This document shows positions 49,301 to 62,100 of a stretch of DNA of 64,000 nucleotides, in pieces. A program made the translations under genes and the position numbers. Position 1 is the first letter of the stretch. The number at the start of each line of letters is the position of its first letter. Source of the stretch: Membranipora membranacea. Taxonomy: Eukaryota > Bryozoa > Gymnolaemata > Cheilostomatida > Membraniporidae. The notes beneath the pieces are model-generated. The model did no database searches. It had not been told where the DNA came from and saw only the letters and a program-made list of their open reading frames with translations. Location of the stretch: assembly GCA_914767715.1 (NCBI GenBank), contig OU612073.1, positions 22,320,001 to 22,384,000 of the forward strand, given 5' to 3'.

Positions 49301-52300
49301 AAACAAATAAGCTATGGATTAAAAGAGACTAGTCTATTATGTCACTATGCAAATAAAATTTGTATAAATGATTATAAATAATACAGTACCTGACAGCTTA
49401 ACCTCTTGACTATTTCCGGCCTCCCCTCATACAGCTTTATAAAATGCTTTGATGAAATTGAAACATTGCTGGGGAAATCCTGTAGTGGCGACAATACTGG
49501 AATTACAAAATATGGTACATTGTTTTCACCAAGAAGTCTCTTGCTTTGATGAAAACTTTGCAGAAAACAAAATAATCCGTTTCTCAATAAGCTATAATTC
49601 TACCATTACAACATATATAACTGACACCTATACCTTTCATAATTACCTGACATACATTTGAACTGAAGCTGACATTCTATATCACTTTATTTTGTTGCAC
49701 AGAGGATGAGCTGATAAGTTATTCTAACTGGGATATAGATGAGCCAGATAAAACTAAGAACCGAGACTGTGCTGCATTTGGTTACGCGACAGATTTCAAA
49801 TGGGTGGGAGCGATCTGTGACGAGTTTCCTAGTGGCTTCCTTGTCGTGTGTCAGTACGGTGAGTTGGTAGTACAGATATCATATCTCAGTCACTAGAGTC
49901 TCTTGAGAAATGTATGAGACCTATAGTTAGCGGTGTACGAATCAACAACCATGAGTTATGTCATCATAGGCTATACTTTAATAGTGCTATATGTGCTGTT
50001 TTAACGATTGCGTTCAGGAACTTGATCATTCCACGTTTTATGACGTATCCTACCAACCTTAATAGCAGACAAAAAGAAGGAAATGATGATGTAAACACCA
50101 TAGCTCGGTTGGTGGTGATAAAAGAGCACTCGGGACATCGCGTTTTGTACTCTCCATGGTATTCGTGCTCTTTAAAGTGACATTTTTCTAGCTTGCTAGG
50201 TTAGCAACCGATGTGCTTGCCCTCTAAAAGGCCAGGGATGAAAGCCCTTTGTAAAAATGTTACACAAATGTTGATAATTGTCTGAATTAGGTAAATACCA
50301 TCGAGTTATCGACTGACAGCTTTGAAACAAGTAATAATGTGTTTGACATTTACTCCTCTGCTAATGGCTGACGATGCAGCCCTTCTGGCCTGCCGTAAGA
50401 ATAACAACACTCCCTAGTGAAATACCAGCAGTATCTGCCAGCACAAGCATCTAACCACGAAACTTTGTTTTATTGCATTGGCTGTATGGGTGAAGTTAAT
50501 TCATTTTTTCGGTGGAACCCAAATAAGCAAAGGTCAAAGGTCAAAGCCGATAGCAGAGCTTTATTCACTTATTCTCTAATTAGTTTTCTATGACGTAGGG
50601 TAATATGTTATATTTGCTGTCAAATGTAGTTTTAATTGAGCTTTGTGATGTTTTGTGCAAAAAAAACACAAATTGTGTGTTGTTTTTTCAGCCGAAAACA
50701 ATAGATGGTCTATTCCTACTTCAAGGTTCGAGTTTGAAATACTTTCCATTCCTCTGCCACAAAGCAATGAAATATGAGACTGGTTATTTTTGTAGAAAAT
50801 GTAATCAACAAAAGCACCACAAACGTGGTATCTATCATAGACACAAAGCATGCCATGGTGAATCATTGGTTATCAAAATTAGTTGCCCAACACCATATGC
50901 TGCTTAATTACAACAAAAAGCATTAACTCTCAATGGTCACTGAAAGATTTCATCACAAACTAAGAACTTAGCAAGTCTTCTCCTCTCAGCAACAGGGCTG
51001 TATAGTCCTATTTTTGCACGGTCAAAAGTTTTTACAGCTGTTTTTGTTGATACTATGTTGGTGTTTCAAATTTAGTCACTTTCAACTGAATAACCTGTGA
51101 ACCATGGATTGCCCCCCTCATTATTAGAATTGATCATAAATGACTTCGCTGAATCAGTGCTTTCTTTTTTTTCTTATAGATGGACCGACTGGATTCTTCG
51201 GCAATTTGGCAGGTGAGTTGTCACTCTGTTCTAACTCTGAGTTTCCGTTTCAGGGGATTAGAAAAGTTTTATATCTGACACTAGAGGTGCTCACATATTA
51301 TTAGACCCTCATAATAAATGGAGGAACAGGAAAAAGTGTAGGTACTTTTCCCAGTTTTCTCAAACCATAAAGAAATTTTTACTGCTTTTGTGATGTTTCA
51401 AAGAGGGCAATTTTCATAGTAATAGTAATAAAATGATATTTTCATGATGAACATACTACTGTAGCCTTAAACAACTGTACCCTTAATTACATGCCAGGCT
51501 GATCATGTGGTCATGTTATGAACCTTTCACTTTCATTTAAGCCGTTAAAGATAGCCGCATCTAAAAACATTCAAAATGCTAAATAAAACTATGTCATTAG
51601 TCATTATATATATTACCAACAGTACAACAGCGCCATACATACTACATAGGCTAAAATAAACCAGGGTCACGGTATGTCATGGTGACACTCTGATGTTGTA
51701 TTGGTTTGATTAAAACAAGACGTGACATGAGAATGTGAAGGCAAAACTTTCTCAGACACTCAAAGACCAGATAAAGGAATCTAAAAACAATCATCCTTCC
51801 TCCTAATATGTTATGACATTGAAAAGCATCAAGAATGCAACACACAGTAATGGAGTCAATTATCATGGAGTTTCTTTTTGTAGTTGAATGTCATAACTTA
51901 TGTATTAGCTTGATTTGTGACTCAATAGAAGGTCTTTTGACAGGTCTCTTGTAATATGTCAATGAGCTGTCTGTTTTCTGATACTTGGTAAATTTACATT
52001 GCTGACTATTTCATGTTTTATGGATGACCTAATGAGTACATCAAATGATTAGAGTGTTTTCTTTTTTCCCTATAAGTAAACAATTAAACAATTTGAACCC
52101 TTGATAAACTTGATAAAGAATTGATTGGCATGGTATTTCTATGAGCCATCAATAGATTTTGTCTAGGAATATCCGTTTATTAGGGTTTATTAGGCCGACT
52201 GGCTATTTTGGTCTACAAAATTCTGATAATCAGCTCTACAAAAACTTGCTTATTAAATTTACTGCTTCCCCCCCCCCCCCCGTCTAATGGAGTGACTGGA

Positions 52301-53853
52301 CACATATCCACCAAAAATTCTGTGCCATCTTCATTTTCGTCTCGATAAACCAAAGTTTCTAGTTCATGAATACCCGCCGGGTCGCTCAATGTTCACTTAT
52401 AACTCCGATGTTAATAAAAGGTGTCATGTTATTTTAAGATTCCTGTCAGCGTTTGGATCACACTGACTCTCAGAATCAATCAATAAGAATGGCACTCTTA
52501 ACATGTTAAGAGCCAACCTGTGACCATAAATTATCCAATAATTTATGTTATAACGGAAATTAAATATATTCCCATGGCGCTACGCCTTTGACTCTCTTTG
52601 GAAAGTTTTCCGCTTTACCGCCTTGAGATGCCAATGGAAAGACAGAGCAACAGTGATATCCTTCCTGTATCTATTGTAAGATGTATCTTGTACCTAAAAC
52701 GTAACATTTGTTAGCGAACTAATTCATAATTATTCTCAGCTGCTCATGATAAATCTTTTCATGGACTTATGGTGATTCTGGTTTATTTTTTAGTCTGTAT
52801 ACCCGTCATGTTGCTGATAATAGCTGCTATAATCGTCAGTATTCTATCTGTCTACTACTGTAATAAGAGAAGGTAAGTCCATAGTCTGAGATAAATTAGC
52901 TGTAGTGATGATGTACACATGACAGTAACATAGATAGTGTCATCAATTTGCCACCATTTATATATATATAGTCATCATCTTCGGAAAATTCTTTCAATCA
53001 TGGAGTGATATTTGAAAATCCCCAATAAACAAAGTCTGAATCCGACCAGAATTTAATGCTAATGCTGCGGCATTTACTTTGAGTTCTATGAGTTATACAC
53101 TGTTGCACTAAGAGTGGACAAGTCTAACGCAGGTAAACCATGCATTGAAATAAAACTGAAAGGAAAGAGAAACATAATTATCCGGAATTATACTCAGAAT
53201 AGGTTATGGTTCCTCTGAGATTATTGTTGTTACAAACTTTTTCTGAGTTATGGGAAGCAATTTTGTGTACTGGAAGAAGACCAATCAGTAATGTCTGAGT
53301 TATCCATATTTATTTAGGTTGATTATCAGAATTCAGGGTTAAATTTTATTTATATATATTTTTTCTCACTTTCAGTCAAGCGCTGAGAAACAGGCTGAAC
53401 AGTAACAGTAAGATGGATAGAGAGGCATTCTCAGACCACGAACAGCATATAAAAAATACAGACAATGACATCAATAGAAACAATAATTTCTCACAGAACG
53501 GGGGAGATAATATGCAGCAGCCTCATTACGCTCCTGTTACCAATTTCCAGCCAAACAGCTCTTCCATTCACAACTTTAATATAGTCTCTGATTCCGCTTA
53601 TCACCATGACAAACTGCACCAAAAAGATCTCAGTCTAGACTCTGCTTTAGCCTCAGGGGCCTCAAATAATAGGCATGAGTATAATCGAAGTACATCTGCG
53701 CCCCCTCCTTATCAAGAGGCACGCAGCAGACCTGAGGCTTCAGCTCCTTCAGCAGAGGAGAATATAAGGGAGGTCGATATTGACAATATAAAAGACACTG
53801 AACCACTGAGGCTGCGACCAGACAGCACCGGTTCTAACAACCTTTCTGTGTAA
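43341..53853 (+). CDS. Single-pass C-type lectin-domain receptor
   Basis: Seven exons: 43341-43395, 47497-47657, 48566-48731, 49703-49858, 51180-51212, 52794-52872, 53376-53853; 375 residues with consistent phases. Residues 1-22 are a signal peptide (MKELNICACFLFISTVLPFL). Residues 24-180 form a C-type lectin-like domain: CPDKPRGSTRKYNGQC, CEEFNGHLVTVENKEKQ, AVWLGMVRHRRNDSDQWRW, SNWDIDEPD, WVGAICDE, FLVVCQY. The calcium-loop triplet is EPD, not EPN or QPD, and the WND motif is missing, so calcium-dependent sugar binding is doubtful. A short linker exon precedes a transmembrane segment (CIPVMLLIIAAIIVSILSVYY). The 160-residue tail is polar, rich in Asn/Ser/His, with SAPPPYQEA, a PPxY motif that binds WW domains. 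The large first intron (4.1 kb) and others hold no supported gene. AATAAA at 54513-54518. Likely a cell-surface recognition protein. Confidence 0.93.
45211..45266. repeat. Perfect hairpin, 24-bp arms
   Basis: GGTTAACCCATAGAGTTATT continues to 45234 and is exactly complemented at 45243-45266, loop ACTAGAGC. Part of the word (TATAATAACTCTATGG) recurs at 60884-60899. In lectin intron 1. Confidence 0.95.
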
Positions 53854-55540
53854 AGATATTATTAAGATGACAATGTATTACAGGGGATGACAATGTTGAT
53901 TATTTAGTCTCTCTCAAAAAATTGCTCTTGTTGCCATTTGTAATATTATACTAAATTCAACAAACTTCTTACGGTGTGAGATTTGGATAGGGCTATCAAA
54001 AACTTCCAAATATATTTCAATTATGTAGTCAATTTTGCTGCTCAAACATGTTCATTTGCAAAGCAGAATATTTTTGATTGGGTACTACTTTCACACAATT
54101 TTCTTGACTATCATTATCTAAGCCAATCCATGTCCATGTCAGGTTATACTTCTTTTCCTATCCTCCTTTTTTTCTTAAGACATGTTTTAGTTGGAGTTGT
54201 ATTCTCATTTTTAGAAACTTCGACGCAACGTAGATATATGTATTTACTACACTACACAACTGCATCTATGTCTGTCCTGTCTATCGAATATGTGCTTGAG
54301 TAGATTTATATTTATAAATTTAATTTCCTTTCGTTCGGGTATTTCACTACATAATTAGTCAACTAAGACCAAAAAGTAGTTATTTTGTATTCCACTAAAG
54401 CGCGTTGTCATGTCCTGTCATGAAGAATTCATGTAGATTTGGTTTAACACGGACTGTGTTTGTATTCTCAGCCAAGAGCATAATTTATTTCCCTATCTAA
54501 ATTAGGTTTAATAATAAAATAATTTACAGAAACCATACTGACCCTTCCGACTCGCCTCATGATCAATTTGTATCTCATCAACAAATACATCCTGGACATA
54601 GTGTGGAACTTTTTGTAGTTTGCTTCATGATGATTTCATTAGTGTTGATCAGAATCAATGACTTATGGTGGAAACGAGGATTTTCTCTTTCGATACCAGG
54701 AGAGCAAGATTTTGGGAATTAGCTTGTTTAACTGGAACTATTTTGCTATCTTCGAAAATCTATCAAAAGCAAGATCAACACTTGTTAGATACTGAAATCT
54801 AACAACTATAAAACAATATTGGATACTGAATTCTGCAACTAATGTCATCCCCGTCATTTATTCATTCGCCTAAGATAATTTTGCTTGAAAATCACTGCTG
54901 TTTATCAACCTATGTTGCTAGAAGTTGTAGTGTAAGATCTTTGAGAGAAAAGACAAAAAACATGTATATGGTCAATCACTAATTATCGATCCACATAACA
55001 AGTGCATGATATTTTCCATGTAACCTGAGGTTTAGAAAAGATTGAACTAAGGCAAAATTTAGACTGCCCCAAGTTACAATCATCCCCCCCCCATTCCTAA
55101 TAACTTTGAAATTAGCAGCAGACTACGAGACTGTCTATTTATAAATTTGCGGGTAAACATAACTAATTAACTAAGTCCTGATTGGATTGAGCGCCGTTAT
55201 GTTGGACATGTCACAATCACATCTTGTCTCCAGTGGCAGAGCAAATTTGAAGAAAACTAATGTACCTACAATGATGAAATGGAACGCTGACATATGGTGA
55301 TGATACGCTGCTTATTTCCAAATAGCAAGTTACCTATCCAATTGTGATAAAAGCAATGAACTAAGGTTTAGTTCATTGATAAAAGCCTGATGTGAAAAAA
55401 TTGGCCTTACTACAATTGTTTAATTGGAGTTGTCAACCACTGTTACCAGGAATTGTATTTCTTTGACACTTATGTCTTCTCAATTTAACAGAATACATGG
55501 AGCTTTTGGAAACATATCATTGGTCATAACAGGATATATA
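53854..55540. other. Lectin 3' UTR and intergenic
   Basis: Probable lectin 3' UTR to about 54540. A 106-codon frame at 53983-54303 lies within it and is hydrophobic and unsupported. Nothing else recognised. Confidence 0.45.
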
Positions 55541-55560
55541 CCAATCCTCTACGCATGCGC
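55541..55560 (+). promoter_or_regulatory. CCAAT and NRF-1-like site upstream of MLF
   Basis: CCAAT at 55541-55545 and ACGCATGCGC at 55551-55560, one base from the GCGCATGCGC core bound by NRF-1, 124 bp before the MLF start codon. Placement suits a broadly expressed gene. Confidence 0.35.
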
Positions 55561-55683
55561 TGTTGCTTAGATATGTAATGCCAAAAAGGTAAATCCTAAT
55601 TTTTTATCTCACATTTTTCTATGATCCAAGAATTGTTTTTCATAGTTTAAGCTAGACTGCTGGAACACCAGATGAGATGAATC

Positions 55684-58392
55684 ATGTGGGGTTATGACTT
55701 CGACAAAGATCCTTTCTTTGGGTAAGTAAGTCTCTGAAGGTTATTATAACTGAATGCTGACAGTGGAGTGAGTGGGTTTTGTAAGTTAGTCAGTGCATAA
55801 AAATCCATCATAATTATCCAGGTTCATAATCCTGAACTGTACCTACCTATAGTATATGTACACTGTATTTTTACACTAACAAATGGATGATGAGATCATA
55901 TTCATTAGTCTCAACTAGCATATCTGTTATTGTAGCATAGCTCTGTTTGATTGGGATAGTCAATCATAGCCAACACATTTACAAAAACAAAACTTGCATT
56001 GCTGTTTTTATCCATGAACTCCCTGTGTATACATAACTGAATCTCACTGGTCACCGAGGAGAAAAGACCCACGTCTTCAATTATATTCATCATCATTGTT
56101 TGTAACAGGGGACACCAAATCAATCGACCAACAGGTCCCTCTCCAACAGGAGGCAATAATGCTTTGAGTGAGAGAAGCAGTCAGAGGGATCCTCACAGCA
56201 TCATTGATCCCAGTTTTGAAATGCTCGGGTTTGGAGGTATGGATAGAATGATGGGAAGATCACAGGGAATGTTTGGAGAGATGAACAAGATGATGGAGCA
56301 GATGACCAATGGTATGAGAATGGATATGGTATGTTAGATAACTTTATTGTCTCTATACGAAAACCTGTCAGTTATTTGGGGAGCTTAATTCCTATTTAAA
56401 ATTATGTTATCGTTATGAAAACTAAGCATATTCCCATCTACTTAAATTATGAGAATATTTTAAAATATTAACTTTTGATAACATGATACGAAAGTTTCTC
56501 AATGTAAGCACATCGTTCGAATTAGGAAGATACCTGCAACAGTGTCGGAAAAGGTTTGCAATTCGCATGTGTAAGTTTTGAGGTTGGTTCTGGCTATATC
56601 TACAGCAGTATCTGTATAGCTTGGGCCAAACCTGCAAACTTTAGCATGCAAAGCTTAAAGTCTGGGCAATTGCTTTCTCCTGAGTTTCATGAATTTGCTT
56701 AGCATGCAGTTGTTTATTAAAATGGAAATGAATACTTCATCCAAACAGTATCCACTTTTACTATTACAATCGCTACAAGGATAATGTAGATGCATAATAG
56801 AGATCTATTGAGAGCCAAGCAAATGAACAGCATCACATCATCCCTGAAGATGATGCATGTTTGAACTGTCTTACATTTTTTCTAATGGGTTCCATAATCC
56901 GTATACCATTACCCTGTGATATTGACGAATAAGAGATCAGTGGAAAGTCATGTGATGCTTGAGTGTCATGCATTGGCTAATAGACTCATGACAACAGGTG
57001 TACTGCTACGACTTAACTTTCATATGACTTGGTTGACTGTTGTAGGGGAGTGTTGGAGGGCAGGATGGGCATTCCTATGTACAATCTTCTGTTTACAGCT
57101 ACAGTAAAAATAAGGATGGACAACCCGATGTTTACGAGGCACATCATTCCAATAGGCATGCACCTGGAGGGGTAAGTCACCTCCATAATGATCCTAAGTA
57201 TAGTCCTGTGCTCTAAGAGAACTTGTTAGATCTAAAATGACCAGGCCAGCTTAATCTATCAGATTTAACATTTGACAGTGCTCCTTTTTATTTTGTGAAA
57301 GTTGCCTTCTAGTAAAGAACTGAGTGTCATCTTTGTCAAATCTTTGTCAATCTCTTCCAATGTTGCTGGAAGTGGTATTCATTCCATCATAAGCAGCAGC
57401 CAATCACATGCCGCTATCAGCGGCCTGGGTTGTGTATGAGCACATAAACTAATTCGTGAGATATCTGAATATACCCATTATACGTGTGTCCAGACAAAGA
57501 CATGAACTTACATCATGCAGGCCAATATTTTCTGATTTCAGATGAGAGAAGAGAAAAAGGCGCTGCGTGACTCTAAAAGAGAATTGGAGAAGATGGCTAT
57601 CGGGCGCCACATCGGACAACGAGGCCATGTTATGCAGAAACAACGCAATACCAGAACTAATGAGTCAACCAAACACCAGAACCTCATCGGGCTAGATGAA
57701 GGTGAGTTAGATTATATGAGGAAAATATCCTTTGTCGAAGTTGACTACCTCTACTGGTACACTGCACTAGCGCCTTGCCAAATTTGTTATTGCCGCTTGC
57801 ATCCCAGTAGTGGGTGGTAGAGGGGAGAGGAACTCTGACACTGGTCAGTGGGATAAAACTGGTCTGCACTTTGATGTTGTAAAATCCACAATTGAAAACT
57901 TCCTCAATATTCTGGTTACAGCTTGCTGAGCCAGACTAGTATTACGATCAGCAAACACTGGCAAGCATTTGTTTCTTGCAGTAGTGGCGCGAGTTTCTCT
58001 CACATTATATACTTGATATAAACAGTGATAGTAATTATCTATTTAAAAATTGATGTGATTTTGAACAACTAATATAAATATATTTTCAACTGGATAGTAT
58101 ATATTTTATATATATATTATAATATATTGAAATTCTATGTATCCAATCTATAGGTGCAGTTGAGGCTTATCATAGAGAATGGCGTGACAAGTCTCGTAAC
58201 TGGAGTAATGTGCATCAGGTCGGAGGCAGCCCCGACTTTAACAACTTTGAGCGGCGAGGTCTGCATGCTGGGGATCGAACTCCCTCGCGACATTCTGAGA
58301 CCTCCAGACAATCGAGCAGAGCTATCGAGTACAACCCAGATAATCAGAAACAAGACCGCTCCAGAAAACCTACACATACCAGCAGATACTAA
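55684..58392 (+). CDS. MLF: Myeloid leukemia factor (MLF1/MLF2 family)
   Basis: Five exons: 55684-55721, 56109-56328, 57046-57171, 57542-57701, 58154-58392; 260 residues, phases consistent. N-terminus MWGYDFDKDPFF matches the DDPFF start region of MLFs; GFGGMDRMMGRSQGMFGEMN is the Met-rich segment; HSYVQSSVYSYSKNKDGQP and HHSNRHAPGG correspond to the SYSSSSVMSYSN-type block; LRDSKRELEKMAIGRHIG and RGHVMQKQRNTRTNE are the most conserved MLF core; GLDEGAVEAYHREWRDKSRN ends the domain, followed by a charged Ser/Arg-rich tail. MLF proteins shuttle between nucleus and cytoplasm, bind 14-3-3 and DnaJ/Hsp70 partners and affect RUNX factor stability in flies. AATAAA at 58698-58703. Appears intact. 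An upstream ATG at 55678 is in another frame and stops after six codons. Confidence 0.94.
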
Positions 58393-58904
58393 AACTAAAA
58401 CTGTATGAGAGCAATGCATTCAGGGTAGATAACTCTGAAAATGACTAATTATTATAATAATGATATAATGTTGTGTTGTGTGATCTTTTCAATATGAGTA
58501 TTGCTGACAAAGAGTATTAATATGCTGTTTCTGATAGCAAAACAACATGAACCAAATTATGAGAGTATTATGAGAGTATTTGTAAATCCAACCAGTCACA
58601 ACAATTCTAAAACCTCCTGAAATAACTCCCCCCCCTATATATACCGATGTTTGTGTTTCTCCTCGAATCAGCTATCTAGATAAAAACTTCTAACACAAAT
58701 AAAATCTGAACACTATTTTCAGGACTATATGATTGAAATCACTATTTTGTTTCCTTTGTGTTGTTTTTAATTACCAAATGACTTTCAAGAAAGTGTTTGA
58801 TTATGAGAATGAACCCAAACAGCTTGGAACCCGATCGTTAGAAAGTCCTTAGAATTAAGGAAGGAAGCTGGTGTAACGTATCATGTTTTACATTTCTCAC
58901 CTTT
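58393..58904. other. MLF 3' UTR and short intergenic gap
   Basis: Polyadenylation signal at 58698; nothing else recognised. Confidence 0.5.
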
Positions 58905-58909
58905 CTCAC

Positions 58910-59335
58910 CTAGTCCGCCTTGTTCCGGGATGGGTGGCGGTCCTGCAGGGCACCAAGTTCTATCAGAGAATGCCATCTGATTCTATCGTCAACATCTTCA
59001 TCTGAGAGGCCCCATCTCAGCATGTCATCCTTCGCTGTATCCATCCATCTTTTCTTTGGCCTCCCTCTCTTTCTCTTTCCCTGTATTCTCATCTCAGCCA
59101 CCATTCTAATATCTTCCTCCCTATCTCTCCTGCGTACATGTCCATACCATTGAAGACGTCTCCTCCTCATACCTATTGCAATCGCTTCTATTTTGGCCTC
59201 CTCCCTTATACTCTCATTTGTTTTATGCTCTTCCCAGTCTATATTATAAATGTGTCGGAGCATCCTCATCTCAGTTGTACTTATCTTGTCTTCTACAAAA
59301 ATATCTAGATCATCTATTACTCCAAAAGAGTCAGC
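58910..59335 (-). mobile_element. LINE reverse-transcriptase C-terminal fragment
   Basis: The minus-strand translation (VEDKISTTEMRMLRHIYNID, then RRRRLQWYGHVRRRDREEDI, then GKRKRGRPKKRWMDTAKDDM) is the highly repeated C-terminal end of the endonuclease/RT protein of non-LTR elements. The frame is open for 119 codons and ends at 58910. It is a 5'-truncated copy, the usual LINE outcome. It belongs to a different piece of such a protein than the LINE near 3134-5130, so the two cannot be compared directly. Confidence 0.88.
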
Positions 59336-59340
59336 ACAGT

Positions 59341-60383
59341 GAAATTATAACTCATTGGAGAAATCATGAAAAAATTCATTGAGCTTTTTTGGCAGGAATG
59401 GTAGACTGATTATTGGTATTGGTCAAAACCTGCCTGGATTAAGATTAAAGGTTTCGTTTATATTGCAGTGTATATCACCATTTATTTTACCAATAGACCT
59501 TAGACTGACCAATGGACTGGTCTATGATTAGAGAACAAAAGAGGTGCTGAATTTTACGCCTGTGTCATTCACAGAAAAGTTTTGACAGCATTAGTTAGTT
59601 TGTTGGATAAAATAACAAACTCTGATGACAGTTATGTAAGGCCTTGTTGTTGTTGCTTTTTGTTGAATGCAGATTGAATTTCTAAAATGTGGGTTTACTG
59701 AATAACACTGTGAAAACAATACAGTAAAGGACTATTAAAATTTAATAGAGTCAAGGAGGTAAATTAATTGAATTAGCAATCAAAGGCAGTGAGGTTCTTG
59801 TATATTTTGTCAACTCTCATTTGACTTCACATTATTTTTGCACCTGTTTGGGGTCATCTGATTTCTTGGCTGAACTCACAACTTGGTAAGTTTGTCTCTT
59901 CTTGGTCTGCATACTAAATACTGAACTCTAGATGTTTATCTGAGAACTACATTTCTAGCGCAGCAACTTTCTCAAGGTCAGATGTTCATCCTCACACGAT
60001 CAGCAAGCCGGTTAGATCATTCACCCGTAGCTAGTGATTATATTCTGTCTGCTCTAATCAATGTTCAAAAGCTGCTCATAAATGCCATGACCAAACCATT
60101 GAATTAGGATAAATTTTTAAAAAGCCTTTTTTCATTATTTAGTTCAAACAAATGCTCAAGTGTCTAAACCAACTAAGTAACGCATATCACAGAAGTCTTG
60201 CCGCTGCCGTCTGTGTTCTTATTAAGATCATTCACACGCTGCAACATTTCTCGGTGAAACCATTTATTTCTATGCTCAGGAAAGATTGCAAGTCTGTGGC
60301 TCAAAATAAAAGTTCTGGATACGTTTATGCAATGAGCTGGCCCTAGCAAACTCTGAAGGCAAATCATCTACGAAAACTTCATC
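59341..60383. other. Intergenic; promoter side of the next gene
   Basis: AT-rich; no coding or repeat structure recognised. An upstream noncoding exon of the next gene may lie here. Confidence 0.4.
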
Positions 60384-62100
60384 ATGACGACGCTACATAA
60401 GAGAAAGCTGAATATGGGTAATGCTTTAGCTGATGTAGTCCTACAAAAGCAGCTCAACTTCTTAGATTCAGAGCTGAGGAGACAACTCGCTCATATTGAC
60501 AAGAGGAAGCAGGAGGCTCGCAGGTTTATGAAGAAGATGAGAAGATGTGACTCTGACAGACACCCAAATGCCATCAGGTATGTAATATTTGATACAGCTT
60601 CAATAATATATTCTTTTTCTAGCTCACCATTCATGCATATGACCATATGGTAGGAACTAGTAAAATCATTGTGATTCTTTCTATGAGATGTGTGAAGAAC
60701 ATCCAAAGCCGGTTCTCGACAGAGAGACAGCATTCACCTGAAATGAGATATCAAATCTGGTGATTCAAGTGACACTATGTTTCAATGGTATGATAGGAGG
60801 TCCTGCATACCGAAGCTACTATGAATATCACTTCGCACAACAACTGGATCGGACTGTTCTGACTGTGTGGTGGACATATATTATATAATAACTCTATGGT
60901 GTAGGACAACTCTTAAATGGAATTTGTGATTTTATCAATAAGAATGTTCTTCTGTAGCGACATAACCAAAACATTTGATTGCAAAGGTTTATATCAAAAA
61001 TTATAATTCTGCTTTCCAGTCAGACATAATTTTCACTAGTACAATGTAGAGTGTTGTTTCGGAAACTGTTGATTTTTCACAGGTACTTGGCAGCAGAAAG
61101 ATTATCACACGGAAGGAGAGACAAGGCATCCTTATTGCCGCCAATAATTAAAGCAACATCTGAAACATTGCAAAACATAAGAGTTGGAAAAAGCACTAAG
61201 GTATTTATGGCTGACCATGCTGTGATCGGTCTTTTCATTAGCTGACCATGCAGTGATCTGGCTGTAATTTCACACATACAGCTTTGATCTTCCTTATTAT
61301 GATTTCTTATTCCTGTCTGTATTGAGAAAGTTTTATAGAATTTGAATTTGTGTCACTTTTAAAAAACTGTATCTCCACTAAACAGACTAGCTAATATGCA
61401 CACAAAACAAACTTTATGTGCGAGCAAGGCTGTCATTGCTCACTCTCAGCAACAGAGTTCCTTTCCTATTTCATTCCTTGGCAATAGTCAATTACAAAAT
61501 TGATTACCTTAGCACATAAAAAGAGGAGTTGTCTTGATAAAACATACAAAAAACTCCTAAGATATGTGTTTATATGTTTGAAGTTGGAATGTAGTTTTAC
61601 GATCGCCACAAGCAGATGTCCCATCCTGTACTTGATGATGATTAACCCTTCAGGTTTTAAGAATTCCTTAAACTATGTTCACCACACTCAGCAGAAGGAT
61701 TCTTGTTTATGGACAATATATGTGCCTTGAATTCGACTTTCTGTAGGAACCAAGGCATAGAAGGCATAGAAACAAAAAGTTACCAACTTTCTCACAAATG
61801 CATCAGAAGCCTCAGGTTGAAGTTATCCCAGAAATCAAAACTGATAACACAGCAGCTGCAGAGGACAGCACTGACAACAATAAAACCTCCCTGACTCAAG
61901 TGGCGGAACGAAAGCCCGCCTGCACTCATGGGACTATACCCAAAGTGGAAAAAAGAGAACCGGAGGATCTGATAGATTTTGTAACGACAGCTAACCTCTC
62001 TCCATATAAACCACTCCCTAAAATAGATGCTTCAGTTGCTATGGTGAACATTGGAGAGCAGACAAACTCTGCTAAGAACTTAAGTCGTCTCAGGGTGTGA
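60384..62100 (+). CDS. Unrecognised basic protein, three exons
   Basis: Exons 60384-60577, 61083-61200 and 61747-62100 join in phases 2 and 0 to 221 residues. I do not recognise the family. The N-terminal 60 residues form a likely basic helix or coiled coil (LQKQLNFLDSELRRQLAHID, RKQEARRFMKKMRR). The middle has RYLAAERLSHGRRDKASLLPP and a run of basic residues (EPRHRRHRNKKLPTF). The C-terminal half is acidic and low-complexity (EIKTDNTAAAEDSTDNNK), then EKREPEDLIDFV and SPYKPLPKID. No signal peptide or membrane segment. Splice sites are good (CAG|GTATGT, AAG|GTATTT), supporting a real gene. The start could be further upstream. A possible AATAAA at 62400-62405 lies in the loop and arm of a hairpin. 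Confidence 0.7.

Noticed and set aside
50605-50907. 100-codon frame with C-x2-C and His residues (YFCRKCNQQKHHKRGIYHRH), zinc-finger-like
   Set aside because: Lies in a lectin intron; spacing fits no known finger class and the rest is hydrophobic and unconserved-looking.
53983-54303. 106-codon hydrophobic frame after the lectin stop
   Set aside because: Within the probable 3' UTR, no signal of a separate gene.
58920-59153. Plus-strand frame opposite the LINE RT tail
   Set aside because: Shadow of the minus-strand RT fragment.
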